Assembly: GCA_937885475.1 (NCBI GenBank)
Contig: CAKZZR010000251.1
Location: 1 to 19,328, forward strand
Length of the DNA: 19,328 nucleotides
Direction: 5' to 3'
DNA from: an uncultured Treponema sp.
Lineage (GTDB): Bacteria; Spirochaetota; Spirochaetia; Treponematales; Treponemataceae
Shown here: in pieces, positions 1 through 8,327 of the stretch
Layout: each line of letters starts with the position of its first letter
Position numbering within the stretch: position 1 is the first letter of the stretch
The notes under the pieces: generated by a model
Told to the model about the DNA's origin: nothing
Databases searched by the model: none
The model's input: the letters and a program-made list of their open reading frames with translations, nothing else
Position numbers and translations under genes: made by a program

Positions 1-52
1 GTAGCATGCTAGCATGCGGTTTTGAAGGATGAACTTCGACTGGAAAGTATTT
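1..52. repeat. Right half of the palindromic repeat element, copy 1
   Basis: The first 42 bases are identical to 9748-9789, and the match continues with small changes into a T-rich end (TATTTTTT). It contains the perfect 14-bp palindrome GCATGCTAGCATGC at 4-17. After about base 52 the two copies have unrelated flanks, so this marks the right border of the element. The left half lies outside the window. The full copy is described at 9650-9803. Confidence 0.85.
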
Positions 53-70
53 TTTAAGTTCATTATTCAT

Positions 71-99
71 TTGATAGAACACTTCTTTTCTTATATAAT
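71..99 (+). promoter_or_regulatory. Strong sigma-70 promoter for the DUF2804 gene
   Basis: A -35 box TTGATA (71-76) and a perfect -10 box TATAAT (94-99) are separated by 17 bases. The expected transcription start, about seven bases past the -10, is near 105-107. The start codon is at 108 and no Shine-Dalgarno sequence precedes it, so the mRNA may be leaderless. The promoter lies just outside the border of the repeat at 1-52. Confidence 0.7.
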
Positions 100-107
100 A
101 AAAGACC

Positions 108-1172
108 ATGTACGAAAGACAATTATGTCCGCCGCCAAAAAAGATTGTTCAGAACGGAAAAATCAATTTCGGTTCTTTTTTTGGCGTTCCGGAAACTGTA
201 GATATACGAGGGGTGAAGGCTCCGTTTGCGGGCGTTCCCACCTCACCATTTTTTTCAAATTTCAGAATAAAAAGCCGCGTCGCGTTCGCTTTCTCCGTGA
301 AAAACTACATCGGTCTTGCGGAATTTTTTGACGACAAGGCGTTCGGACTCGCGGAAGTAATCTTTTGGGACAAAGAAAGCGGTCAGAAGTTTGCCTACCA
401 CACGCTTATGGGACCACGCCGCCGCTTTGTTCCCATCGACACGCAGGAAGCCGCCTGCACAAGCTATGCACCGCGCTACATAAAAATCAGCTGGAGCAGA
501 CGGCGGCACAAGGTCTCGCTTTCGTTTACGGTTCGCGGAAACAAATTCCGCCCCGCGGCAAAGGCAAAATACCTTGCCCGCTTTGCCTATAACGCGGAAT
601 CCGAAATGCTTTCCGTAACGCCGTCGCCAACAACGCAGCGCTGCTCCGCAACATGGATTCTTCCGCTCAATCTTGAAGGCGGTCTTGCGCTAGGTAAGCA
701 CCGCCACTACATAAAGGAAATTCCGCAGAGCAAGGGCATAGGCCTAATGCTCCTGAACCGAACCTATCTTAAGCCGCGCTCCTCCAGCGAGGTTTTGTTT
801 GGCATTGCCCCGCTTGACGGCAAGAACATCTCGTTCACCTTTGCAAACACCACGCAGGATTCCCTGGACGGAGACACCTACAACGACAACATGCTTTCTG
901 TGGACGGCGCGATTACCGCCATGCCGCCCATCATAATAACCCATCCGTTCGGACTGAGCGGAAAATGGATTGCCCAGGACACTGAAGGAATGGTTGACCT
1001 TTCGTTCACCCCCATTTCGCTGAACACCCGCACGCTTAACATCGTCCTTATGAGAAACGCCTACACAACCATCTATGGCACGTTCGACGGCGTTCTTGTT
1101 TCAAAAGACGGAGAAAAGCTTACGCTTAAAAATTTCCCCGGAATTGTAAAAAAAAGTCATATACGACTGTAA
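108..1172 (+). CDS. DUF2804 family protein
   Basis: A 354-aa protein whose ends match my memory of the DUF2804 family. The N-terminus reads like its conserved opening (residues about 6-24, a Pro-rich piece followed by KIVQNGKINFG). The C-terminus carries the closing pattern of aromatic-Gly, acidic-Asp-Gly and a basic tail (YGTFDGVLVSKDGEKLTLKN). No signal peptide or membrane segment is seen, so it is probably cytoplasmic. The family has no established biochemical role and none is claimed here. The start at 108 is chosen because the family N-terminus begins right there, although no ribosome-binding site is present and the promoter -10 ends only eight bases upstream. The next gene starts nine bases after its stop, so it probably heads an operon reaching rsmG. 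Confidence is high that it is a gene and good for the family. Confidence 0.85.
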   Translation: MYERQLCPPPKKIVQNGKINFGSFFGVPETVDIRGVKAPFAGVPTSPFFSNFRIKSRVAFAFSVKNYIGLAEFFDDKAFGLAEVIFWDKESGQKFAYHTLMGPRRRFVPIDTQEAACTSYAPRYIKISWSRRRHKVSLSFTVRGNKFRPAAKAKYLARFAYNAESEMLSVTPSPTTQRCSATWILPLNLEGGLALGKHRHYIKEIPQSKGIGLMLLNRTYLKPRSSSEVLFGIAPLDGKNISFTFANTTQDSLDGDTYNDNMLSVDGAITAMPPIIITHPFGLSGKWIAQDTEGMVDLSFTPISLNTRTLNIVLMRNAYTTIYGTFDGVLVSKDGEKLTLKNFPGIVKKSHIRL

Positions 1173-1181
1173 GAGGTTTAT

Positions 1182-3188
1182 ATGGAAGACGGAAAACGCC
1201 CCAAGGAAGCCGACTGGGCTCCCGGAACTTTAGACAGAACCCGCAAGGCAATTGGCGACATAGATTCTGCGGAAGCGCAGGCTATGGCAAAAAAGCTTGG
1301 CGGCGAAATCATGTATGAAAAATCCCTGCCGTCCCAGGCACCGTCCTCAAAGGGAACAGGACGAATCGTGCGGAATTCCACTGCGGGCGGCGGTTCTGCA
1401 AGCGGCAGCAGCGCAGGCGCTTCCAGTGCGCAAAAAAGCGACGCTCAAGCCTCCGGAACCGGCGCAAACGGCCGGCGCAAGCAGGAAGAACTTCCAGAAA
1501 TCTCCGCAAAACTCGCCCAGCTCATCGACAAGCTCATGATGGACGAAGAATACGGCATAAAGCCGAACTACGGTCTTTTCAATTTCATAAAAATCTTCCA
1601 GCAGAACGGACGCGAGCAGGTAATCACCGAATTCTGTACGGTTACGCTCCGCCATCACATAGACAACCTTCAGGGCTTCATCACGGTCATAAAAACGCTT
1701 ATCCAGATGGCACCCGCAACGTATAAATCAAAAATTGCAAATGGAACGGAGGTTAAGTTCAAATTTCTCCGCCTTGTTGCCGGCTGGAACCTTCAGAGCA
1801 TAAAGCTCGCGCACATCGCGCTCATGGATTTGCCGCAGCCCTATGTGGTTCAGGATTTGATTCCATATGTTCGCGCAGTTTACAAAATGCTGATTCAAGT
1901 GCATTACTACGGCGAGAACAAAATTCCAAAGCTCATAAAGGAAATCTACACAGACGAGATTGCCTACCCGGACGCGCCGCAGGACAAGCTTTCCTCAATG
2001 GCAAAGGAAGCGATTACGTCATGGCTGTACGTGCAGAACGAGATAATCAAAAAGCTGTACCCGCTGCTTCTGCGCATGTGCTCGGACACTTTTGAGCCGT
2101 ACCCTGACTTCTTCAAAACAAAGGTTGCCGACATCCTTAAATTCGTAGGCCTGCACAAATACGACCTTCTGCTTCCAGAAAAACCAAAGGAAAACGCAGG
2201 AGCCGACGACAAGCCTGCCGAAGCAAAAAAAGCACCCGCAAAGCCAGTTAAGGGCGTGCGCGATGCCATCGTGAACACAGGACTCAACCTGCTTGACCAG
2301 CTGTTTCCGCAGGCAGGATTCAAGAACCTAGAGAACCACCCGGACATGTATCCGTACTTTCAGCCGCTGTACAAGTTTGAGGACGGCTTCAACGTACTCA
2401 GCCCAGAAAATCCGCTGCAGGTTACGATTGTACTTACCCGCATCGTGGAAGACTGCTTTCAGGGATGCCGCAACATCCGCTTCTCAATCCAGTCGCTCGA
2501 CGAAAATTCCAAATTCAGCGACTCAATCTCAAAGGTTCTTGACGAATGGTCAGCCTATCGTGAGCACGTTTTTGAGCGCCTGTACTGCGAGCCGCTCAAC
2601 GACCTGGTTAATTCCGTGTATTCCCAGCCGGACTATGAAGAAAGCCAGTTCGGAAAAAAGCTGATAACCTCGCTTTTGTGGCAGACGAACCTGCACTTTT
2701 TGCCGGCATTCAAGTTTGAGCAGCTCGTGCTTGAGCGCCCTACCGACGAAAGCAAATACATCCCGCTGTTCCACCGCACAGACTTCGTGCGCTCGTTCCT
2801 TACAGAGGTAGTTGGTCAGTGCGACAAGATGGCGGCTGCCCACGGCGACGTTGCCGCGGTAAACAATCCGTGGGAGCACTACAAGTTCGACATTCAGAAC
2901 GAAGTGTCAAAGCGACTTGACGTTCTGCTGGGCGCGAACAACATCAGCGCAAACACGAACGCAAATAACGCGAACCTTTTAAAATACACGCTCTGCTTTG
3001 TTGCCGTCCTTGACTGGTGGATAAACAATCCCGACAGCCCTGCATACGCCACAAGCCCGCGCCACATCTACCGAATCTCCGAGGAGGACGGCAAGCCAAA
3101 ATTTTCCGTGCCGGAGCGCAACGACCAGAACAAGCTGTTCGCCGACCAAATTCGTGCCGCTTTTGCTGCAAAAAAAGGTGCAAAATAA
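1182..3188 (+). CDS. Conserved hypothetical protein, 668 aa, probably spirochaete-specific
   Basis: I do not recognise a characterised family. The start ATG is preceded by AGAGG with suitable spacing. The protein has no signal peptide and no clear transmembrane segment. Residues about 1-60 are charged. Residues 65-98 are a low-complexity Ser/Ala/Gly stretch, likely a flexible linker. Residues 100-332 look helical and aromatic-rich. Residues 333-358 are a Lys/Pro/Ala/Glu linker, and a second helical region runs to a basic C-terminus. The two linkers suggest a tethered multi-domain cytoplasmic scaffold, which is inference only. It sits 9 bases after DUF2804 and 42 bases before the HEYTH protein and is probably co-transcribed with both. 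Codon use matches its neighbours, so it looks like resident chromosomal DNA. Confidence 0.85.
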   Translation: MEDGKRPKEADWAPGTLDRTRKAIGDIDSAEAQAMAKKLGGEIMYEKSLPSQAPSSKGTGRIVRNSTAGGGSASGSSAGASSAQKSDAQASGTGANGRRKQEELPEISAKLAQLIDKLMMDEEYGIKPNYGLFNFIKIFQQNGREQVITEFCTVTLRHHIDNLQGFITVIKTLIQMAPATYKSKIANGTEVKFKFLRLVAGWNLQSIKLAHIALMDLPQPYVVQDLIPYVRAVYKMLIQVHYYGENKIPKLIKEIYTDEIAYPDAPQDKLSSMAKEAITSWLYVQNEIIKKLYPLLLRMCSDTFEPYPDFFKTKVADILKFVGLHKYDLLLPEKPKENAGADDKPAEAKKAPAKPVKGVRDAIVNTGLNLLDQLFPQAGFKNLENHPDMYPYFQPLYKFEDGFNVLSPENPLQVTIVLTRIVEDCFQGCRNIRFSIQSLDENSKFSDSISKVLDEWSAYREHVFERLYCEPLNDLVNSVYSQPDYEESQFGKKLITSLLWQTNLHFLPAFKFEQLVLERPTDESKYIPLFHRTDFVRSFLTEVVGQCDKMAAAHGDVAAVNNPWEHYKFDIQNEVSKRLDVLLGANNISANTNANNANLLKYTLCFVAVLDWWINNPDSPAYATSPRHIYRISEEDGKPKFSVPERNDQNKLFADQIRAAFAAKKGAK

Positions 3189-3230
3189 TCAATTTCGTGT
3201 TACTGTAGTGAGGGTTAAAAAGAGGGGAAC

Positions 3231-4052
3231 ATGGACAACGCCAGAATCAAAGAAATACTGCTGGACATAGCGCCAACCGAATTGGATTTTACCGTTACGC
3301 AGACCGGAAAGGAAAGCAAGCGGGTGAACGGCTTTTACATGCCGGACACCCACGAAATCTTCCTGCACAACAAGAATTTCAAGACGGAAAATCAGTTGGT
3401 GTACACTGCCGTTCATGAATACACCCACCACCTGAACGCCGAAGAACTTATCAAAACCACGGGAAATCCCAACACAACCTACAACGCAAAGGTTCATAGC
3501 CAGCAATTCTGGGCAAAATTCAACGAGCTGCTTTTGATTGCAGAGGAAAAGGGCTACTACAAGCTGGAATGGGAATCAAACGCCGAACTGAAGGAACTGA
3601 CAGAAAAAATCCGCCGCGAATACCTTGAGGCAAACGGTCGCCTGATGCAGGAATTCGGCAAACTTTTGATGAAGGCGCACGAGCTTTGCGAGCAGTCAAA
3701 CATCCGCTACGAGGACTACATTGACCGCGTTCTGTGCCTTCCTCGCAACACCGCCAAGGACATAACAAAGGTCGGCGCGGTGCCAGTGAATCCCGCAATC
3801 GGCTTTGAGAACATGAAGATAGTGGCATCAGTGCGCAAAAAGGACGACCGTGCCGAAGTAGAGAAGGAATTTTTGGACGGAAAAGGCCCCGTTACCGTAC
3901 GCGAGCTGATGCGCCAAAAGTCCCAGAGCGCAAAACAGAGCGAAAACGACCCGCGCACTAAGCTTGAAAAAGAAAAGAACCGTCTGGAAAAAACAATAGA
4001 ACAACTTTCTAAACGCCTTGAATTTGTGGAGGAAAGTCTTGCAAATATGTAA
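3231..4052 (+). CDS. Putative zinc metallopeptidase (HEYTH motif) with C-terminal coiled coil
   Basis: A 273-aa cytoplasmic-looking protein without signal peptide. Residues 62-66 are HEYTH, a zinc-binding HExxH motif in a helix that follows a strand-like segment. His89 in VHSQQFW, 23 residues later, is placed like the third ligand of SprT/WLM-type peptidases (HExxH...HGxxF). Residues about 240-271 form a charged heptad-like coiled coil. Proteolytic activity is therefore plausible but not proven, and the substrate is unknown. The start is supported by AGAGGGG just upstream. Its 3' end overlaps the next gene: the ribosome-binding site and TTG start of the following reading frame lie inside its last codons. 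Its place behind a large unknown scaffold-like gene suggests a shared process. Confidence 0.75.
   Translation: MDNARIKEILLDIAPTELDFTVTQTGKESKRVNGFYMPDTHEIFLHNKNFKTENQLVYTAVHEYTHHLNAEELIKTTGNPNTTYNAKVHSQQFWAKFNELLLIAEEKGYYKLEWESNAELKELTEKIRREYLEANGRLMQEFGKLLMKAHELCEQSNIRYEDYIDRVLCLPRNTAKDITKVGAVPVNPAIGFENMKIVASVRKKDDRAEVEKEFLDGKGPVTVRELMRQKSQSAKQSENDPRTKLEKEKNRLEKTIEQLSKRLEFVEESLANM
4028..4032 (+). promoter_or_regulatory. Ribosome-binding site that fixes a TTG start
   Basis: GGAGG lies six bases before TTG at 4039 and is the only good site near this reading frame. It is embedded in the end of the preceding gene, which points to translational coupling. No ATG is available nearby in frame. Confidence 0.65.
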
Positions 4053-4962
4053 ACCGTTCGGGCTGACCATAGCCCTGCTGAGCATTGTTCCCGCCGCCCT
4101 TTTTGCACAGATGAAAATGCCAGAAATGCCGTCCATAACGAACATTTCTGACGGTCCTGCAATGCCACGCATTACAGCGCCCACACTTGGTTCCACGTTC
4201 TACATTCCGGGAAAGCTCTACACAAAGCCGCAGTCAGAATCCGCGGCAACCACAACGGACACCACCGAAAACGCAAAAAAAACGGAGGCGGCGGTAACAA
4301 GCCTGTACGCCAACCAGATAAATTCGCTTTTTGGCGCTGCGGACACGCGCCTTACCGCAAGCGACGTTTCTGAACTGGGAAACAGTGGCTCGTTCGCGGG
4401 AATCTACGGGCTTTTGGACGGAACTAGCGCACTCGCTTCCTACGCACCAAACGCTTCAAACACAATGCTCAAGGAAGTCATTCAGCGGCTCGAAAAACTC
4501 AGCCAGCAGAATGACACTAACGGCGCAGCAAGCACAAAAAACAGCGGAACAAGCTATCAGGCGGCGGCAATCGTTCCGTCCAAAATAGAAAAAGACGCAA
4601 AAATCCTGCGCTTTACGGCAAACGGCAAGAACCTTTTGGATTCCTGCCGCACCGTGTACTTCAGCAAAAAGGAATACGACGGTTCGTTTCTTTTAACCGG
4701 AGACTGCAAGGCGCAGGACGGAACGGACGGCAACGAGGAAACCTTCTACCTTCTGTTCCGTGCGGACGGCAACTGCGGCACGGCGAGCGGCTTTAATGTG
4801 GAGCCGACCGTCATTCAGAACAAAACGAACGAAAATTCGTTCCTCTACAAGCTTTCCAAAAAGGAACACCTCAAGGCAGAAAAGACCGGGAACCTTGTTT
4901 TCCTGCGCTCCGCAGACCCGGATTTTCGCATGGATTTGCTTTTGGACATCGGAAGCGACTGA
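4039..4962 (+). CDS. Exported hypothetical protein
   Basis: About 307 aa when started at TTG 4039, which has GGAGG six bases upstream. The frame stays open further upstream, to TTG 4018, but without such a site. The N-terminus is a clear signal peptide: a short basic start, a hydrophobic core (LTIALLSIVPAALF) and an Ala-x-Ala-like cut near LFA-Q. The mature part begins with a Met/Pro-rich segment, then a Thr/Ala/Glu-rich linker, then a region of about 110 residues near the C-terminus that looks like a small beta domain. No known motif or catalytic set is seen. It is probably periplasmic or surface-associated. The preceding gene overlaps it by 14 bases, and rsmG begins 27 bases after its stop. 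Confidence 0.7.
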   Translation: MQICKPFGLTIALLSIVPAALFAQMKMPEMPSITNISDGPAMPRITAPTLGSTFYIPGKLYTKPQSESAATTTDTTENAKKTEAAVTSLYANQINSLFGAADTRLTASDVSELGNSGSFAGIYGLLDGTSALASYAPNASNTMLKEVIQRLEKLSQQNDTNGAASTKNSGTSYQAAAIVPSKIEKDAKILRFTANGKNLLDSCRTVYFSKKEYDGSFLLTGDCKAQDGTDGNEETFYLLFRADGNCGTASGFNVEPTVIQNKTNENSFLYKLSKKEHLKAEKTGNLVFLRSADPDFRMDLLLDIGSD

Positions 4963-4989
4963 CACGAGCACACTATCACGGAATTCAGC

Positions 4990-5700
4990 ATGGTAATCAC
5001 TCAGACTTTAAAAGACGGACTACAGAAGCTGCACTTTGCGACCGCGCAGGCGGAAGCACTTGCAAAAAAAATGGACGTCTACATCGGCGAAATAATCCTG
5101 TTTAACTCGGCGTACAACCTTACAAATACCAGCGATTATGATGAAATCGTGGTGAACCACATTCTTGACAGCCTCGCGGGCGCGGACTGCATCAGGAATC
5201 TTGCAGAACAGCGAAGGAACAAGTGCGCGGAAGCCACGAACGGAGAACCGCTTGTCATAGGCGACATCGGCTCCGGCGGCGGGCTGCCCGGCATTCCCCT
5301 TGCGGCAGCGCTGCCAGACCTTAATTTTGTGCTTGTTGAGCGCATGGACAAGCGCTGCGCATTTCTTGAAAACTGCGCCGCAATCCTTGGCTTAAAAAAC
5401 GTGCGCGTACTCAAAAAAGAAGCCGAAAAGGTTCCCCCTGAATCCTTTGACATTACCACGTTCCGCGCATTCCGCCCGCTGGATAAAAAAATGACGCAGG
5501 TCTTGCTTTCTCTTACAAAAAAGAATGGCTGTCTTGCTGCGTACAAGGCAAAAGCAGACAGCATTCAGACAGAAATGGACGGAATTGCTTCCCTCGTTCC
5601 ACAATATCAGGTGGTGCCGCTCGACGTTCCGTTCCTAACGCAAAACGCCGCCCAAAAGGAGCGGCGCGAGCGGAATCTTGTAATCATTCAGAAGGGCTGA
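4990..5700 (+). CDS. rsmG: 16S rRNA (guanine-N7) methyltransferase RsmG
   Basis: A 236-aa protein of the RsmG/GidB family, which uses S-adenosylmethionine to methylate N7 of G527 (E. coli numbering) in 16S rRNA. The SAM-binding loop is DIGSGGGLPGIPLA at about residues 92-105, followed by an acidic strand end (VERMDK) and the family motif FRAFRPL near residue 157. The loss of this methylation is known to give low-level streptomycin resistance in other bacteria. Residues about 68-87 form an extra charged insertion just before the SAM loop, longer than in typical members. The ribosome site is weak (GGA eight bases upstream), so translation may depend on the upstream gene, 27 bases away. It is the last gene of the plus-strand cluster and faces the TPR gene across 33 bases with no clear terminator. 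Confidence 0.93.
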   Translation: MVITQTLKDGLQKLHFATAQAEALAKKMDVYIGEIILFNSAYNLTNTSDYDEIVVNHILDSLAGADCIRNLAEQRRNKCAEATNGEPLVIGDIGSGGGLPGIPLAAALPDLNFVLVERMDKRCAFLENCAAILGLKNVRVLKKEAEKVPPESFDITTFRAFRPLDKKMTQVLLSLTKKNGCLAAYKAKADSIQTEMDGIASLVPQYQVVPLDVPFLTQNAAQKERRERNLVIIQKG

Positions 5701-5733
5701 GCGCACTGCCACGCCCCTCGCGTTCAACCAAAG

Positions 5734-7086
5734 CTAATTCATCAGGTCAATTTTTTTGAGTACGGCAACCAGCTGCTGTTTTCCAATCAGGTCAATCGGG
5801 CGACCTTCCGCATAGCGCTTGGCTTCCTCGGTAAAGGAACCCGGCGAAACACACAAGCCCTTGTCGCACTTGATGTCGCGCATTTTTGAATGCAAATCTC
5901 GTACATACAATTCGCCGGTGGAGCCGGTGTTGCGGAAAAAGCGGAACAGCTCTGTGTTTTCCCATCGGGCGCTCTGCACGGAGCAAAGAATCTCTATGCT
6001 TTCAGAAGCGACGGAAAGATCCTCTATCTTAACGAACGCGTCCTTGTGGTAGCACACGACGAATTTTCGGCAAAGCGCTACAAAATCACTCGTTCCGCTC
6101 ATAAGGTACGACTGAAGGTTTCCATTCTGCGTAAGTTCCTGATAGCGCGCTATAAGCTGCGGAACGTCGCGGTAGCTTGGATTTATGACGCTTATCTGCT
6201 TAAGATAGCCGAGCGCCTTTGCAATTCCGTTCATGGCAATATAGGTCTGTGCAAGCTTGTACAGAACCGTAACCTTTGTTTCCGGCGGAACATTCTCAAG
6301 CTTCAGGGCAATCTCGTAATCCTGAATCGCCTTGTCGTTCTGCTGAACCTTGTTGTGATACGTTCCCGCAGAAATACATGCCTGTGCGCCAAACTGTGGA
6401 TCCGGACGCAGATGCATGAAAATCTTAAGCGCTTTGTCTGCCATTCCCGACTCTTCCATTGCGGAAGCCATGTAAAAAAGCGCCTCTTTGTTTCCAGGAA
6501 GCTCCTCGCACACCTTCTTAAGGTACGGAAGGCTTTCGCGGAATTTCTTTGACTGATACATGGAGAACGCCAGAATCTGATGAATCTCTGGATTCTCAGG
6601 ATTTGTAACGGCAGCACGCTTCATGCAGCCTATGGCTTTTTCATATTCCTTCTTTATATATAAAACCTTTCCAATGTAAAAGTTCGCCTCGTAGTTATTC
6701 GGGTCTTTTTTTAGCACGGTCGCAAGCGCGGCCCCCGACTCGTCGTATTTTTCTGTTTTGAAAGCGCACACGCCGTAGCGTAAATATGCGTTTTTTTCGT
6801 CAATTTCAGCATGAAGACCAGACTGCTCGCTCAAAGATTTATACAGCGGAAGAGCCTTTGCATAATCCGGCTGATTGTAATAGATGTCGCCCAGCGCCGT
6901 CAGCGCCGAAATATTGCGCGGGTCATGCGCAAGCCGCTTTGTAGCTTCCTTGATAATCGCGCTGTTATTACGCCTTTTTTCACCTTTTCCGGTGGTAGTC
7001 GAAATGCTCTTCTTTCGACCTGTAAGCATCATAAGAAGCAGAAGCAACGCTGCGGCTGCAATAATTGCAATCAGTATACCAACCAT
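5734..7086 (-). CDS. Membrane-anchored TPR protein with degenerate Mrr-like C-terminal domain
   Basis: A 450-aa protein. Residues 3-22 form one transmembrane helix, followed at once by a basic stretch (GRKK), which predicts a cytoplasmic body. Residues about 57-318 hold around seven tetratricopeptide repeats (patterns such as ALGDIYYNQPDYAKALPLY and ANFYIGKVLYIKKEYEKAI), a protein-protein interaction scaffold. Residues about 330-446 resemble the fold of Mrr-type restriction endonuclease domains, ending in the familiar pattern Phe-Thr-x-x-Ala-x-x-Tyr-Ala ... IDLIGKQQLVAVL. The usual (D/E)xK catalytic residues are not evident, so a binding rather than cutting role is inferred. GGAG seven bases upstream supports the start. 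It begins 15 bases after the aminotransferase and is probably in the same transcript. Confidence 0.85.
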   Translation of the reverse strand: MVGILIAIIAAAALLLLLMMLTGRKKSISTTTGKGEKRRNNSAIIKEATKRLAHDPRNISALTALGDIYYNQPDYAKALPLYKSLSEQSGLHAEIDEKNAYLRYGVCAFKTEKYDESGAALATVLKKDPNNYEANFYIGKVLYIKKEYEKAIGCMKRAAVTNPENPEIHQILAFSMYQSKKFRESLPYLKKVCEELPGNKEALFYMASAMEESGMADKALKIFMHLRPDPQFGAQACISAGTYHNKVQQNDKAIQDYEIALKLENVPPETKVTVLYKLAQTYIAMNGIAKALGYLKQISVINPSYRDVPQLIARYQELTQNGNLQSYLMSGTSDFVALCRKFVVCYHKDAFVKIEDLSVASESIEILCSVQSARWENTELFRFFRNTGSTGELYVRDLHSKMRDIKCDKGLCVSPGSFTEEAKRYAEGRPIDLIGKQQLVAVLKKIDLMN

Positions 7087-7101
7087 TAAATTTCTCCAAT
7101 C

Positions 7102-8277
7102 TTATTTTTTTGACCTAAGTTCCTCAACAAATTCCTGAATACGCTCCAACGCGATTTTGATTTTATCAACGGCGGTCGCATAGCAGCAGCGGATATGCCC
7201 TTCTCCGCCAGCTCCGAACACGCTTCCGGGAACAACAGCGACGTTGTGCTTCTGGAACAATTGCGTGGCAAATTCCTCACTGGTAAGCCCTGTTGAAGTA
7301 ATGTCCGGGAACATATAGAACGCGCCGGTCGGCTCTGGTACCGGCAAGCCCATGTCGCAGAATGCCTTGTACATAAGATTGCGGCGCTGCTGGTAGCTTA
7401 CGCGCATTTTTTCAACGTCGCTCCAGCCGTTGCGAAGCCCTTCCACCGCCGCATACTGACTGAAAATCGGCGCGCAGATTGTGTTGTAGCCATGCAGCTT
7501 TACGACCTGCGCAAGCATTTCCGCGGGGGCAGCGATGTAGCCGATTCGCCAGCCGGTCATGGCAAAGGATTTTGAAAAGCCGTTCAGCACAATCGTATAG
7601 TCCTTCATGCCAGGAAAACTGCCTATAGAAACATGCTTTGAGCCGTCATACGCAAGCTCGCAGTAAATCTCGTCGCTGATGCACCAAATCTGATTCTCAA
7701 CAATGACCTGAGCGATTTTTTTTAGCTCGTCGGCAGGAATCATCGTTCCCGTTGGATTGTTTGGCGAACAAATCATAATAGCCTTTGTTTTTGGCGTAAT
7801 CGCCTTTTTTATCTGCTCAGCAGTTGGATAAAAGCCGTTTACACTTGTGTCAATGGGAATGACCGTGGCATCGCAAAGCTTTGCAAGCGGGGTGTAGTTT
7901 ACATAGCAAGGCTGACAAACGATAATCTCATCGCCTGGATTCAAAATCGCGCGGAGCGATGCGTCTACGCCTTCACTTGCGCCAACCGTAATAAGAATCT
8001 CGTTCTGCGGATTGTAATACATGCCGTAGCGTTCCATGTACTTGGCAATTTCCTCACGCAGCTCAATCAAGCCCCAGTTTGACGTGTACGATGTGTGCCC
8101 CTTCTCAAGATGATAGAACGCTTCCTCGCGCATAACCCATGGCGTAGGAAAATCCGGCTCGCCTACAGAAAGCGAGATTACATCGTCATGACCAATGAGC
8201 ATCTCAAAAAATTTGCGGATTCCGCTGGGCGGCGTTTCCATCATTGCGGTACTGAATCTATCTGCTCGTGTATTCAT
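7102..8277 (-). CDS. Pyridoxal-phosphate aminotransferase, class I/II (AspB/PatA type)
   Basis: A 391-aa fold-type I aminotransferase, the usual length for this group. The visible signature residues are the Gly-Glu-Pro-Asp-Phe-Pro-Thr-Pro segment (residues 39-46), SPNNPTGT (171-178), Asp202 in the segment SDEIY, the PLP lysine Lys236 in GFSKSFAMTGWRIGY, and the carboxylate-binding Arg363 in GHIRCCYA. It should transfer an amino group between an amino acid and a 2-oxo acid in the cytoplasm. The exact substrate (aspartate, aromatic or N-acetyl-diaminopimelate) cannot be read from the sequence. Its start lacks a good Shine-Dalgarno site. It follows an Lrp/AsnC gene by 50 bases, a common pairing in which the regulator senses an amino acid and controls the enzyme. 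Confidence 0.92.
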   Translation of the reverse strand: MNTRADRFSTAMMETPPSGIRKFFEMLIGHDDVISLSVGEPDFPTPWVMREEAFYHLEKGHTSYTSNWGLIELREEIAKYMERYGMYYNPQNEILITVGASEGVDASLRAILNPGDEIIVCQPCYVNYTPLAKLCDATVIPIDTSVNGFYPTAEQIKKAITPKTKAIMICSPNNPTGTMIPADELKKIAQVIVENQIWCISDEIYCELAYDGSKHVSIGSFPGMKDYTIVLNGFSKSFAMTGWRIGYIAAPAEMLAQVVKLHGYNTICAPIFSQYAAVEGLRNGWSDVEKMRVSYQQRRNLMYKAFCDMGLPVPEPTGAFYMFPDITSTGLTSEEFATQLFQKHNVAVVPGSVFGAGGEGHIRCCYATAVDKIKIALERIQEFVEELRSKK

Positions 8278-8327
8278 AGTATCTATTTTTCCAATTATCG
8301 ACTATTCATCTTATACAAAAAAAACGG

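Noticed and set aside
5890..6552. 220-aa plus-strand open frame opposite the TPR gene
   Set aside because: It has no ribosome site or recognisable domain and is fully antisense to a clear TPR coding sequence. It is a shadow frame.
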